Shown here: positions 49,101-54,359 of the stretch, in pieces | How the letters are laid out: every line of letters begins with the position of its first letter | Numbering within the stretch: the stretch's first letter is position 1 | From: Bostrychus sinensis | Lineage: Eukaryota; Chordata; Actinopteri; Gobiiformes; Eleotridae | Length of the DNA: 64,000 bases | Assembly (NCBI GenBank): GCA_020698575.1 | Contig: CM036246.1 | Location: forward strand, 620,001-684,000 | Direction of reading: 5' to 3' | Made by a program: the position numbers and the translations under genes | Notes under the pieces: generated by a model | Seen by the model: the letters and a program-made list of their open reading frames with translations, nothing else | Told to the model about the DNA's origin: nothing | Database searches by the model: none

Positions 49101-50530
49101 ACAATATAAAACGTGACAAACATTGGACACGTTTGGAGTCCTAAGGGATAAAAAGACTCGAAAGGACTCGAAGATGAAAGTGTAGGACTTGTGACTCAAC
49201 TTGGACTTTTGAGACGTTGACTTGGGACTTGACTTGGACTTGAAGCCAAAGACTAGGGATTTACTCATGACTTGCAAAACAGTGACTTGGTCCCACCTCT
49301 GGCAGTTACTGCCCCATCAGAAGCCCCTTGGATGGTCTCATGAAAGTGATGTGTTGGTCACTCTTTACTGGCTGGCCTGTGGAGCCTCCTACATGGCATG
49401 TGGGGTAACGGTTAGGGTTTTTAGCCATGCCATTTACCACAGTCTACACGGTCCAACCCCATAGTTGTGAACAAAATGATGACCATCCTCCACAGTTTCA
49501 CCTATTCCATGCAAGACGATAAACTGGAGCTGGGGTCCAGCTTTGAAAGCTTGCTAGACAGAAGGCCTTCTGCAGCGCTGTGGGGGCCATCGACAGGCTC
49601 CTGTAGAGCCACACAGTACAGTATGTGATATGTGGAGGCACCATACAAAGGATTAACATAAACCTGTGGTGCTCTGAAGACACGCTGTCCTCCATCTTCC
49701 AGCTAGCACTCAAGATCTAGTCCATGTTGCTCCAAATGTTATTAAGGCCTGGTCTGGAAAATCATTATTATAATTAGGGGTGTTCATGGTTAATCGATTA
49801 ATCGGCATTATGGCCATAACAATTGAAAGAAATACTACCAATTAATCAGTATTCTGTACAATAGAGAACAGTACCCTCATAGAGTTAGGGCAAATTAAAC
49901 ATAAAATTAAGCAACTGTTTCCTAAAATATACAAGCCTACAACTTGTCTTTAGTTTTTAAAAAGCCACTTTTTTTAAATGGCTCATGACTTTGAATTTAT
50001 TAAAGAGCTGTTTTTTATAAAACATAATGATAGGTGATGTCAAGCCTGTGGTTAATCGGTAATCATTTGTTAAGACTACCAATTAATCACTTAAAGAAAA
50101 TTAACCAAATGTGCATCTCTAAATATAATTTAATAATGTAATGTATATTCATATATTTATTACAGTCATTGGGTTCAGATCAGGTTTGAGAGGGATATTT
50201 AGCCCCATATTGATGAGATTGTAAAGTTCCCATGTTTAACTGGCTGTATTTTATCCTGTGTGTGTGTTGTGGGTCCAGGTGCCACTGATCTGTGAAAGTA
50301 AAGTCCCCCTGAGCACCCCTCCACTCATGAACTGCCACAACAGTAGCCACCAGCGTCCCTTGGCCGCACTCAAACAGCAGCTTCTACCCCCAGAGGTGGC
50401 CCGGCTCATCCAACTGGAGGAGGGTGTGCGCCCCACCCACGAGAGGAAGAGACCACCTGTGCCCCCCAGGACCAAGAAGAGCAAAGAGCACTGCACCATT
50501 GACATGAACGGCCTGGAGACCAATGTATAG
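9961..50530 (+). CDS. slc1a7: slc1a7 (EAAT5-type glutamate transporter), 10 exons, 5' end outside the window
   Basis: Joining exons 9961-10040, 29493-29708, 33878-33920, 34188-34419, 34498-34597, 41815-42048, 44309-44503, 46701-46835, 47492-47591 and 50279-50530 gives 1587 nt with no internal stop: 528 residues plus TAG. All junctions have AG/GT borders and compatible phases. Family hallmarks are visible: a serine-rich HP1 tip (Ser300-303 of the joined product), NMDGT at 335-339 in TM7, HP2, and Asp413/Arg416/Thr417/Asn420 in TM8, the positions that bind substrate and cations in SLC1 transporters. The C-terminus is ETNV, the PDZ-type tail of EAAT5; this and the body sequence separate it from EAAT1-4. 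EAAT5 is a plasma-membrane Na+/glutamate transporter with a large anion conductance, known from photoreceptors and bipolar cells. Human EAAT5 has 560 residues, so only about 40 N-terminal residues (start and TM1) are missing. The a/b fish paralogue is unresolved. Confidence 0.96.
10103..10167. repeat. (TA)n microsatellite
   Basis: Alternating TA for about 63 bp inside the first visible intron, 60 bp after an exon. Confidence 0.95.
10178..10437 (+). mobile_element. Tc1-like fragment, family B
   Basis: A terminal region (ATTAGACAAAGAAAAACCAG, then AAGTGCACCCCTTGTTAAAT) is joined to CCATTATCCACAAATGGAGA, which matches the helix-turn-helix part of a Tc1 transposase gene. It is internally deleted. 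A related inverted fragment lies at 17160-17442. Confidence 0.65.
10720..12720. repeat. two degenerate direct copies of an unnamed repeat (about 10720-11300 and 12230-12790)
   Basis: Order-conserved matches: TTATCAAAATAACATTAAAC vs TTATCAAAGCAACATACAAC, CAGACATCCTGA vs CAGACGTCCTGA, and GGGCCCCAGACCCCCC vs GACCCCTAGACCCCAC. No coding capacity. The sequence between them is unassigned. Confidence 0.55.
13303..14000. mobile_element. MITE with TTA target duplication (PIF/Harbinger-like)
   Basis: The ends TGCCTGGTTCACACGGCAAG and CTTGCCGTGTGAACCAGGCA are perfect 20-bp inverted repeats flanked by TTA on both sides (13300-13302, 14001-14003). A three-base TTA duplication suits PIF/Harbinger. No transposase inside. 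Confidence 0.78.
14030..14340. repeat. dispersed fish repeat
   Basis: It contains ATTTAACCAGGAAAGTCC and CAGGGAGAACATGCAAACTC, motifs common in fish interspersed repeats. Family not named. Confidence 0.5.
14545..14626. repeat. (AAT)n microsatellite with interruptions
   Basis: Runs of AAT/ATA interrupted by AAC units. Confidence 0.9.
15180..17150. other. no gene recognised (intron)
   Basis: Only short chance ORFs, an AAT-rich patch near 15420 and a poly(T) patch near 16730. Two short related stretches (TGTTTCACCTGCTG near 16600 and 16965) suggest an old duplicated repeat. Confidence 0.35.
17160..17442 (-). mobile_element. Tc1-like fragment, family B, inverted
   Basis: Reverse complement of the same modules as 10178-10437: CCTCCTGGGCTTGTGTGTAA, CCCCTTGTTAAATCATG, and CACACGTGGAGAAGACTTGG. 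Confidence 0.65.
18066..18836 (+). mobile_element. Penelope-like element, 5'-truncated copy
   Basis: It begins with CTGTGAAGACTCTCACTCGA, the reverse complement of the element's own 3' tail motif. It then contains the GIY-YIG ORF and ends in the terminal repeat with GCCTCTTGGATAAGAGGTGA and TTTTTGTTGCGAT. Confidence 0.82.
18133..18591 (+). pseudogene. Penelope-like GIY-YIG endonuclease fragment
   Basis: 152 codons are open to a TAA at 18589-18591. The domain shows NIVYSIHCSENC (the GIY position), KNTGKTKQPLHKRLYQHSR (the YIG position, here NTG), KATNHSF, the acidic REKGWFEQGIKEAI with its catalytic-type Glu, and the C-terminal LNRNGGLRYNLPS. In Penelope-like elements this endonuclease follows the reverse transcriptase and nicks the target. 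No RT precedes it here, so the element is dead on its own. Confidence 0.85.
19125..19265 (+). pseudogene. LINE reverse-transcriptase C-terminal fragment
   Basis: Translation gives LQVAQNKAAQIVLDCP and TLAWLTVKFRFKFFL, the thumb-region pattern of fish non-LTR retrotransposons. The fragment is short. Confidence 0.5.
19860..20390 (+). pseudogene. LINE endonuclease (APE-type) domain, 5' part
   Basis: From about 19870 the frames read FGLLNSLTSKG, then KFDFICLTETWQQPNDF (the catalytic LTETW motif), SGRGGCLAM, VPTIVATLYHPPKPNKDF and FNIHMDN (usually GDFNIH; a frame slip and loss of Asp here). The longest open part is 19937-20566, but similarity ends near 20390 where another element is inserted. The LINE resumes at about 21455. 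Confidence 0.85.
20390..21455 (+). mobile_element. unclassified retroelement-like insertion in the LINE
   Basis: About 1.06 kb interrupts the LINE ORF. It ends with a retroelement-like tail (TTTCACTGTACTTTTGTGCA, ACAAGTAAACTTATCTATCT). It contains an ORF at 20675-20980 whose product has a hydrophobic stretch, DLFIFGILIAGFLFLGPGTA, and a following amphipathic region. A second ORF in another frame overlaps upstream. I do not recognise the family. Confidence 0.55.
20675..20980 (+). CDS. unrecognised small ORF with one membrane segment
   Basis: 101 codons. Residues about 12-31 are strongly hydrophobic, followed by LTYRKIWKTTASKFTQ and a charged, probably helical part (VSDRLKVLHQRVAQTE). It may be the remnant of a retroelement accessory or ORF1 product. 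It lacks any RT or nucleocapsid motif. It could also be chance coding in a repeat. Confidence 0.3.
   Translation: MCLEALSMEDVEDLFIFGILIAGFLFLGPGTALTYRKIWKTTASKFTQPLSVEIKGCFGDVSDRLKVLHQRVAQTEAVTSQPGLWKRRGDWTPSECQSHST
21455..21910 (+). pseudogene. LINE, middle part (endonuclease end to linker)
   Basis: In frame with LINE homology: SDHMLPSFNVNLSPS (endonuclease SDH motif), ITFRKIKGINLDNLSSHI, LLNNLAPLKTRTV, APWFTPTLRQLKAKGCQLER, then LFSLLTNITKPPNSLPP. Stops and a frame change show decay. Confidence 0.8.
21919..21996. repeat. (GTAA)n microsatellite
   Basis: About 19 uninterrupted GTAA units between two parts of the LINE. Confidence 0.95.
21997..22135 (-). repeat. SINE/LINE tail-like insertion next to (GTAA)n
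   Basis: GCTTTATTTTTATAGCACCT and AAGTGCTTCACAATGAAAGG are, in reverse complement, typical fish retroposon 3' ends. The tetranucleotide array is likely its 3' repeat tail. The element is inserted in the LINE. Confidence 0.55.
22150..22660 (+). pseudogene. LINE, start of reverse transcriptase domain
   Basis: Shifting frames give recognisable RT pieces. The clearest is ALLKITNDLLLAADTGSLSI followed by LLHLSVAFDTI (the LDLSAAFDT catalytic region, with the first Asp replaced by His). Together with 19860-20390 and 21455-21910 it forms one broken element. Confidence 0.78.
22990..24640 (-). pseudogene. endogenous-retrovirus-like pol remnants (RNase H end, integrase end)
   Basis: On the minus strand, 24640-24360 contains LVEVVRLPTEVAVIKYKGH, like the end of a retroviral RNase H. 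Further along, 23470-23262 reads PWLDALPLVLMAMLSTPHKH and SPHEILTGRRM, the conserved end of a retroviral integrase core. The order RNase H then integrase is correct. Between them lies unrelated repeat sequence starting at GCTGCACAATTATGG (23467), and the frame is broken in many places. No intact gag, pol or env was found. It is an old fragment. Confidence 0.6.
24600..25380 (+). pseudogene. non-LTR retrotransposon RT C-terminal region
   Basis: Broken frames give FLGVIIDPNLSQKQHITHIQ, TLYMLYCSLVLPYM, VEVWRHTYTTNTKP, then NLRGEDV and ISVKGVNLWNSGI, the usual thumb and C-terminal motifs of fish LINEs. A poly(A) run (about 24990-25021) and a (TA)n tract (25129-25184) have expanded inside it. Confidence 0.75.
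25129..25184. repeat. (TA)n microsatellite
   Basis: About 56 bp of alternating AT inside the LINE remnant. Confidence 0.95.
25385..29492. other. intron sequence, no host exon seen
   Basis: Contains a minus-strand ORF at 25584-25802 that may be further retrovirus-like debris (unproved), and a MITE-like patch rich in AAGTA near 27700-27830. A stretch at 27950-28500 with mixed composition could be an old LTR, but has no identifiable ends. A 12-bp perfect inverted repeat lies at 29132-29165. None of the ORFs resembles an exon. Confidence 0.35.
29132..29165. repeat. 12-bp perfect inverted repeat
   Basis: ACACCACACAAC (29132-29143) and GTTGTGTGGTGT (29154-29165) with a 10-nt loop. Confidence 0.8.
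29493..29708 (+). CDS. slc1a7: slc1a7 exon (TM2 end, TM3)
   Basis: The acceptor is TGTTTTCAG and the donor GTGAGAG. The 216 nt continue TM2 (LMSGLAALDAKCSSRLG), encode TM3 (YYLWTTFVAVIVGIIMVLII) and a hydrophilic loop containing GKPIMSSADALLDLI, a stretch very characteristic of EAAT5. The last codon (Arg) is split CG/G with the next exon. Confidence 0.96.
29709..30800. other. intron, nothing recognised
   Basis: AT-rich with chance ORFs only. Confidence 0.35.
30800..31445 (+). mobile_element. 5'-truncated L1-like LINE, 3' end
   Basis: Broken reading gives SALIFHKLWSCPGLGKILW, FEKRWIILALTTAKLIMFRH and HWVKKMPSCL, the pattern at the C-terminus of L1/Tx1 ORF2. It ends with AAAGTTTAATAAAAAGTGC and an A-rich tail. 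5' truncation is typical of L1 insertions. Confidence 0.6.
31446..32439. repeat. intron with a degenerate duplicated repeat (31830-31990 and 32235-32350)
   Basis: CTTGTCAGGCTCCCATTGAT vs CTTGTTAGGCTCCCGCTGGT, and TGAGTGGGCGGGTTTTAGGT vs TGAGTGGGTGGATTTTAGGT occur in the same order. A LINE/SINE-type tail (TATATAAATAAAATTTAATT) lies near 31660. No gene. Confidence 0.5.
32442..33565 (-). mobile_element. Tc1-like DNA transposon, copy 2 (internally deleted)
   Basis: Both ends are present: CACTGCTCAGAAAAATAAAG at the left and TTTATTTTTTGAGTAATG at the right, each flanked by TA (32440-32441, 33566-33567). It matches copy 1 in reverse complement. The part encoding the N-terminus of the transposase and the adjacent non-coding region is missing near 33490-33520. 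Confidence 0.9.
32690..33503 (-). pseudogene. Tc1-type transposase, N-terminally deleted
   Basis: Minus-strand homology to copy 1 runs from the CTCCTTTGTGCAAGGAGG region down to the stop at 32692-32690. Frames are broken, and the GTG-TAG change near 33125 adds a stop after the VM of the SVMVW motif. The helix-turn-helix region is absent. Confidence 0.82.
33878..33920 (+). CDS. slc1a7: slc1a7 43-nt mini-exon
   Basis: The acceptor is GTTTCAG and the donor GTGAGG. It encodes NMFPSNLVQATFQQ, the short helix conserved after TM3 in all EAATs. Its size is not a multiple of three, so skipping it would shift the frame. Confidence 0.94.
34188..34419 (+). CDS. slc1a7: slc1a7 exon (extracellular TM3-TM4 loop and TM4)
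   Basis: The acceptor is GTGACAG and the donor GTGAGTC. It starts with YRTSSDF, then a variable serine/glutamate-rich loop (residues 127-139), an N-glycosylation sequon at Asn149-Gly-Ser, the EAAT5-like VQNFALDLTPPPDI, and DGMNVLGIVIFSATMG of TM4. The final glycine codon is split G/GT over a very short intron. Confidence 0.96.
34420..34497 (+). other. slc1a7: 78-nt slc1a7 mini-intron without stop codons
   Basis: GTGAGT...TTTTCAG intron between two clear exons. Its length is 26 codons and the reading frame stays open through it, so retention would insert 26 mostly hydrophobic residues after TM4 residue Gly191 without a frameshift. Confidence 0.8.
34498..34597 (+). CDS. slc1a7: slc1a7 exon (TM4 end, TM5 start)
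   Basis: The acceptor is GTTTTCAG and the donor GTGAGAC. The 100 nt encode IMLGRMGPNGSALVNFC and the following amphipathic segment up to a tryptophan codon split TG/G. It is separated from the previous exon by only 78 nt. Confidence 0.95.
35293..37084. mobile_element. inner TIR element nested in the hAT-like element
   Basis: The left end TAGAGGGAGACCGGGGATG pairs with the right end CATCCCTGGTCTCTCCTA (reverse complement TAGGAGAGACCAGGGATG). The interior includes GGGATGGTTGTAAC and its inverse. Exact borders are approximate. Confidence 0.55.
35987..36678. mobile_element. innermost MITE with CCGTATTTTTCGCACTATAA termini
   Basis: The ends are inverted: CCGTATTTTTCGCACTATAA and TTATAGTGTGGAAAATACGG, flanked by TA on both sides. 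Subterminal GGCGCATCGGATTATAAGGC occurs near both ends. No coding capacity. Superfamily left open. Confidence 0.82.
37830..38018 (-). mobile_element. solo Penelope-like terminal repeat nested in hAT
   Basis: GCTGTCATCTGGACTGGGTT...TTAAAG and CTTTAAAACCAAGTCCAGAT...AGC form inverted ends around TTTATCCAAGAGGCTTACTC. The right side has the tail motif AATGAGAGTCTTCACAG. No ORF remains. Confidence 0.72.
38130..38381 (-). pseudogene. hAT transposase N-terminal remnant
   Basis: From the ATG at 38381: MDKKWLIKRKEKGGAEKVRE, then ACEAFKCKKITQLF and an acidic stretch (EDEEAESGGG). This resembles the region before the zinc finger in fish hAT (ZMYM1/TTF-type) transposases. The zinc finger and catalytic domain are absent. 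The upstream in-frame extension to 38528 is probably terminal element sequence. Confidence 0.6.
38669..40040. other. intron, mostly unassigned
   Basis: Holds the inverted dispersed repeat at 39352-39484. Otherwise no element or exon could be recognised. Confidence 0.35.
39352..39484 (-). repeat. dispersed repeat, inverted copy of 4922-5047
   Basis: See the matching copy: the same three motifs occur in reverse complement, with a small insertion between them. Confidence 0.6.
40045..40512. mobile_element. TTAA-target MITE, family B
   Basis: The ends AGTTACACTGTGTAACTT and the inverse of ACACAGTGTAACT are each flanked by TTAA (40041-40044, 40513-40516). The interior is non-coding, with GC-rich patches. 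Confidence 0.8.
40517..41814. other. intron, unassigned
   Basis: Includes a purine-rich stretch with repeated AAGAC/GAGAC (about 41230-41340). No coding signature. Confidence 0.35.
41815..42048 (+). CDS. slc1a7: slc1a7 exon (TM5, TM6, HP1a)
   Basis: The acceptor is ACCTGTTAG and the donor GTACAA. The 234 nt encode YFPFGIVFLVAGKILEMSDP (TM5), the helix GFYAITVVFGLVLHGLFILP (TM6), and RGILQALLIALATSS leading into the re-entrant hairpin HP1. Confidence 0.96.
42338..42765. mobile_element. TTAA-target MITE, family A, copy 2
   Basis: TTAA-AGCGGAACTTAGTAAC at the left and GTTACTGGG-TTCCACT-TTAA at the right (TTAA at 42334-42337 and 42766-42769). Same family as 1420-1866, with both target duplications intact. 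Confidence 0.85.
42770..44308. other. intron, no exon seen
   Basis: A patch with ATTGATTGATCGATTATC (43120) and GTATCGAAATCTAAATTTTT (44055) may be the ends of a decayed hAT-type element. ORFs at 43174-43440 look like chance. Confidence 0.35.
44309..44503 (+). CDS. slc1a7: slc1a7 exon (HP1b, TM7 with NMDGT)
   Basis: The acceptor is TTCCTCAG and the donor GTCAGT. It completes the four-serine HP1 tip, then encodes ATLPITFKCLLENNHIDRR and TM7 with GATINMDGTALYEAVAAIF. NMDGT (335-339) forms part of the Na+ site in SLC1 structures. Confidence 0.97.
45160..46330 (+). pseudogene. LINE reverse-transcriptase fragment split by a MITE
   Basis: Before the MITE the frames read a linker segment (VSRPSVTAAQPSNSTLTA). 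After it they read TEHVLRTCVQQLSGVFTDIF, NLSLTQAAVPTCFKST and a degraded MKCFERLVLADLKDSLPP-like part. This is the N-terminal RT region of a common fish non-LTR element. A different LINE tail (CTGTACAGGGATAATAAGGT) ends just before, near 45115. Confidence 0.75.
45330..46065. mobile_element. hAT-type MITE with perfect 8-bp target duplication
   Basis: The termini TAGTGATGG and CCATCACTA are inverted. The duplication ATTCACAC (45322-45329, 46066-46073) is exact. The interior has the GGCTCTTTTGGCTC motif of a common fish family. It sits inside the LINE. Confidence 0.88.
46701..46835 (+). CDS. slc1a7: slc1a7 exon (HP2)
   Basis: The acceptor is GAATTTCAG and the donor GTAAGT. The 135 nt encode hairpin 2, the extracellular gate, with SIGAAGIPQAGLVTMVIVL and TDDITLIIAVDW, all highly conserved. 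The last leucine codon is split TT/A. Confidence 0.97.
46836..47491. other. intron with a 16-bp hairpin
   Basis: The only structured feature is the perfect inverted repeat ATTTCAGGTACTAGAC (47012-47027) / GTCTAGTACCTGAAAT (47038-47053), with a 10-nt loop. Weaker pairing continues outward. Confidence 0.7.
47492..47591 (+). CDS. slc1a7: slc1a7 exon (TM8)
   Basis: The acceptor is ATTTCCACAG and the donor GTGAGT. It encodes DRFRTMVNVMGDALATGIM, with the substrate-coordinating Asp, Arg, Thr and Asn, then HICRKDFIREGDG on the cytoplasmic side. It ends in phase 0. Confidence 0.96.
47592..49076. other. intron, nothing recognised
   Basis: AT-rich with chance ORFs only. Confidence 0.35.
49077..49303. 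mobile_element. MITE-like repeat rich in GACTTG
   Basis: AGGTGGGACATGA at the left and TTGGTCCCACCT at the right are partial inverses. The interior repeats GACTTGGGACTTGACTTGG. Ends not exact. Confidence 0.45.
49345..49700 (+). pseudogene. HARBI1-like (PIF/Harbinger) transposase relic
   Basis: Reading VTLYWLACGASYMACGVTV and later frames near FCSAVGAID match the helix-turn-helix and first DDE segment of HARBI1-type transposases (LYWLASGASYR..., GAIDG). Several frameshifts, and only about 120 residues' worth remains. Confidence 0.55.
49775..50121. mobile_element. hAT-type MITE, 347 bp
   Basis: The left end is TAGGGGTGTTCATGGTTAAT; the right end, reverse-complemented, is TAGAGATGCACATTTGGTTAA. 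The flanks ATTATAAT and AATATAAT form an 8-bp duplication with one mismatch. It lies 157 bp before the last slc1a7 exon. Confidence 0.78.
50279..50530 (+). CDS. slc1a7: slc1a7 last coding exon (cytoplasmic C-tail)
   Basis: The acceptor is GGGTCCAG and the TAG stop lies at 50528-50530. The 83-residue tail is poorly conserved in its middle (basic and proline-rich, RKRPPVPPRTKK), but ends HCTIDMNGLETNV, very like the EAAT5 terminus. ETNV fits a class I PDZ-binding motif. The proline cluster resembles an SH3-type ligand, but that is only a pattern match. Confidence 0.95.
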   Translation: MPLICESKVPLSTPPLMNCHNSSHQRPLAALKQQLLPPEVARLIQLEEGVRPTHERKRPPVPPRTKKSKEHCTIDMNGLETNV

Positions 50531-51200
50531 CCCTGCTGGTGCTCTGGAGGAACCACTGGTGCTCTGGAGGACCCAGTGGTGATCTGAAGGAACCTGTGGT
50601 GCTCTGGAGGAACCTCTGGTGTTCTGGAGGACCCACTGATGATGCTCTGGAGAAACTGCTGGTAGTAATCAAACCTGGTCTAATCTAGCTCGTGAAACAA
50701 TCCAACAACAACAACAATCCAAACAGACATGATCTGACACGTCCCTCTGAGCGCTACACTCACACCCATGAACTCTCATTTGCCTTAATCACAGAGCTGA
50801 GCGGTGTCAAGAGAGGCCTGTGGAAGATGTTTAGAACTTATTTAAGAAACTATCACCTCAGTGTGTGGTCTTATGGGTACTGTGTGGAGAAAATGGATTA
50901 GAATTCTATGTGGTTACACTTTACTTTGGAACTTTATATTCCTATTGGTAACAGCTTCATTACAATGAGGCATTAATGAAGACGCAATACTACTGTACTA
51001 ATTATGAACTGAGTTTTGGTGTCTGTCACTTTATAGAGCTCTCCTGAAGTCCCATCAAATCTAGACAATCAAGGTCTAGACTCTGAACAGACCAAAGTCG
51101 TTTGGACTCATTCTTATAAGTGCTCCTGTGTTTCAGAATGCTGTCATGTTGTTGTCATGTGGCTTTGGCTCATTTCAAAATAAATCATGTGACTGAAAAT
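50531..51200 (+). other. slc1a7: slc1a7 3' UTR with probable poly(A) signal
   Basis: Non-coding sequence directly follows the stop. A canonical AATAAA lies at 51179-51184 and is the first good signal, giving a UTR of about 650-680 nt. Repeats resume from about 51340. The exact cleavage site cannot be fixed from sequence. Confidence 0.6.
50537..50660 (+). repeat. 20-bp minisatellite at the start of the slc1a7 3' UTR
   Basis: About six degenerate copies of a roughly 20-nt unit built around GGTGCTCTGGAGGAACC follow each other immediately after the stop codon. Confidence 0.75.
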
Positions 51201-51340
51201 GACTAAAAAGTTACTGTTCATCTGATATCTGAGTGTATGATAATGATACTATAGACATCTATCTGGGGTGAACAAGGAGTACCCACAGTATGACCCACCT
51301 GCACCAGACCAGCCGAGAGACTCAGCAGTGTTATGGATTT

Positions 51341-51590
51341 ACAGGTGCACCTCAATGAAGCATTAGAATATTGTGTAAAAAGATTATATTCTTAGTGGTT
51401 CTATTCAAAAAGTGCAAAATGCTTCTATTGTATAGATTCAGTATAGAATGAAATATTGTATTTCAACCATTTGTTTTATTTTAATTTTAATTTCAATGGC
51501 TTACAGCTAATAAAAACTTAACATTAGCATCATAAAACTAGAATATTACGTAGGACCAATAAAAAGAACGATTAAAACAGTAATGTTGTT
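51341..51590. mobile_element. Tc1-like terminal fragment, family C
   Basis: ACAGGTGCACCTCAATGAAG, TTAGAATATTGTGTAAAAAG and TTACAGCTAATAAAAACTTA match the end of a known fish Tc1 type. It is cut off after about 250 bp. Confidence 0.65.
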
Positions 51591-52628
51591 GTTTTTCTTC
51601 AAAGTGTGTACAGTGTATACTGTATGACAGGGGTTGGCAACGTCTGACCCGTGGGAAAATTCTGGCCCCCAGCCAATAATTTCTTGCCAGCAAGATGATT
51701 TTGAAAATGATGATTGTATGCATTATACGACTCTTGAGTTGTGTGGACACCATACAGCCACAGCTGAGCCCCTGCCTTCCCTAGAAATGTGTATTACACA
51801 CTATTTTCAACCTGTCTAAATAACATAACAAATGTTTACACTGAGAAACTTTACACTTCTATGCACAAAATTAGCTCATTTCAAATTTGATGCCTGCTAC
51901 AGGTCTCAAAATAATTTGGACAGGGGCAAGAAATGGCAGAAAAAAACAAGACATTTTAAACAGATTCAGCTGGGAGAACATCTAGCAACTAATGAAGTTA
52001 ATTGATTTCAGCGCTCTAACATGATTAGCTATAAAAGGGATCTTAGAGAGGCAGTGTGTAAAAATCATCTACAGAGCATAATATCATCAAAAGATTCAGC
52101 GCATAAGGGACAAGGCCCCAGACCTTTATTGGATTCCCGTGGTCTTTGGGCTTTCAGACGACACTGCATCACTCATCAGCATGAATGTGTCAATGACATT
52201 ACTAAATGGGCCCAGGAAACCACTGTAGGTAAACACAATCCACCGTGCCATCTGCAGAGGCATGGTGGATGGGTGGTCTCCAACCTGGAGCTTCTGTGTG
52301 TGTGTTCCTGGTTTTGGTTATATCGCTTCTCGGCCTCTACAACCTCTACACTGTTCTGTGTTACTACGTCCTTTACCCGCCACTTCCTGGCTCTGTTCGC
52401 TTTGCTGGTTGTCATCCTGGTGCCTGATCGCTGTCTGTTCAGCAGTCCGTGGGCGTGTTCTGGCCTGACTGTCCTTTCTTAGTGTTGGTGTTGTGTGTCC
52501 ACCAGAGGGAGCCATCGTTCCACTTCATCTCTAAACTAAAATCTTTCCTAGTCTCAATAAACCATAATAACTGTTTACTGTGTTGTGCTATTCGGTCCTT
52601 TATCAACACACTCTCGATCTGGCCAGAA

Positions 52629-53115
52629 ATGGACCCAGCCAACTGCAGTACTGTACAAGGCAGATTTTCTGCAATTGAAGAGGCTCTTCAACGTCATAAA
52701 CACCAAATGGCAGCTTCTGCACCTGAAGCCATTCAGCTTCACAACAGGAACAAGCTAGACATGCCCTGGCCGCCCAAGTTCAGCAGCTTCCAGCTTTGTA
52801 AGCTGCTCAAGCCACAGCATCTGCTCCAGCCGCAGCACCAGGTCCAGATCCAGATCCGTCTCCAGAGGATGCTCTATGCTTGGAGTCTGGCCCAGAACCA
52901 CGTGTAGGAGAACCTGAACGCTACAGTGGTGAGCAAGGAGCCACCCCTTAGTAACCCCTTTTTAACAAATTGCTCCACCTATTTCTCCCTGCAACCTTAC
53001 ACCTTTGCTTCAGAGCATTCTAGGGTTGCCTTCACCATCAACCATCTCACAGGAAGAGCTAGAGTGTGGGGAACAGCCGAGTGGGAGAAGCAGACAGCAT
53101 GGCTCCCTACCAGCT
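52629..53115 (+). pseudogene. Ty3/gypsy gag remnant
   Basis: Starts MDPANCSTVQGRFSAIEEAL. After a frame change it reads NPFLTNCSTYFSLQPYTFAS and HSRVAFTINHLTGRARVWG, the capsid pattern of fish gypsy elements. The nucleocapsid knuckle, protease and start of RT are missing, because RT sequence begins shortly after. Confidence 0.8.
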
Positions 53116-53174
53116 GGCATAATCCGCCCGTCCTCATCCCCAGCAGGTGTGTTTTTTTTTTCTTTGTAAAAAAG

Positions 53175-54275
53175 CAGGACCATGTATAGATTATCAAGGC
53201 CTCAACAAAATCACTGTTAAGAACCACTACCCCTCTGCCACTTATTTCCTCAGCTTTTGAACTGTTACAGGGGGCCTCCATTTTCACTAAGTTAGATCTG
53301 CACAATGCCTACCACCTTGTTCGGATCAAGGAAGGGGACGAGTGAAAGACTGCTTTCAACACCCCAAATGGACACTATGAGTATCTTGTAATGCTCTTTA
53401 GCCTCACAAATGCCCCTGCGGTGTTCCAGTCTCTTGTCAACAACCTGCTTCGTAAATCAGTACGTATTTGTATACTTGGGTGACATCTTGATTTTTTCCA
53501 AGAAATAAGGAAGATCACATCCACCATGTTCAGTGAGTGCTACAGAGACTTTTGGAGAACTCACTCTATGTTAAGGCAAAGAAATGCGAGTTTCATGTTG
53601 CTACTGTCTCCTTTTTGGGGTCTGTTGTTTTCCAGGGCCAAATAGAAATGGGCCCCATTAAGGTCTCTGCTGTCAAGGACTGTCCCACTCCCACCACCCG
53701 GCGACAACTTCAGAGATTTCTTGGAAGGTTTATTCGATGATACAGTACCATAGCCATAACCTTGACATCACTCACCTCCTTCAAAGGTCTTTTCAAGTGG
53801 TCCACAGCAGCCAACCAAGCCTTCAGGGATCTGAAAACCTGGTTTACCTCCGCTCTAGTTCTGTCCATCACTGACACTTCAAGGCAATTTTTTGTTGAAG
53901 TTGATGCCTCTGGTGTAGGGGTTGGGGATGTCCTATCCCAACGCTCATGTGCAGATCAGAAGTTACATCCCTGTGCCTTCTTTTCATGATGCCTCACACC
54001 ATCTGAGAGAAAGAACAACATAGGCGATCAGGAGTTACTGGCAGTTAAACCTGCCCTTCAGGTGTGGCACCATTGGCTGGAGAGAGCTGAACAACCATTT
54101 CTTGGGTGGACTGACCAAAAGAATTTAGAATATATCCGCACCGCCAAATGACTCAATGCCCGACAAGCCCGGTGGGCACTCTTCTTCAACTGCTTTCAAT
54201 TTGTCCTATCGCCCTGGTACCCGTAATTTAAAACCAGATGCACTCTCCAGGCAGTTCCAAAGTGAAGATCCTGTA
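53175..54275 (+). pseudogene. Ty3/gypsy reverse transcriptase/RNase H remnant
   Basis: Broken frames show IDYQGLNKITVKNHYP, TKLDLHNAYHLVRIKEGD (catalytic LDL..AYH), GYLG-like remains of the YLDD motif near 53470, LLENSLYVKAKKCEFHVATV, TPTTRRQLQRFLGRF, FFVEVDASGVGVGDVLSQRS (RNase H first Asp) and NLSYRPGTRNLKPDALSRQF. There are several stops. Confidence 0.85.
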
Positions 54276-54359
54276 GAGGAACTAGAACCCATCCTATCTT
54301 CCCACCACATTGCTGGTGTCTCCTGGAAGGTGGTCCAAGCTCCTGTCCTCCAGTAAGTC

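Noticed and set aside
52021..52482. 153-codon ORF as a gene
   Set aside because: It crosses the Tc1/gypsy junction and is made of transposon sequence.
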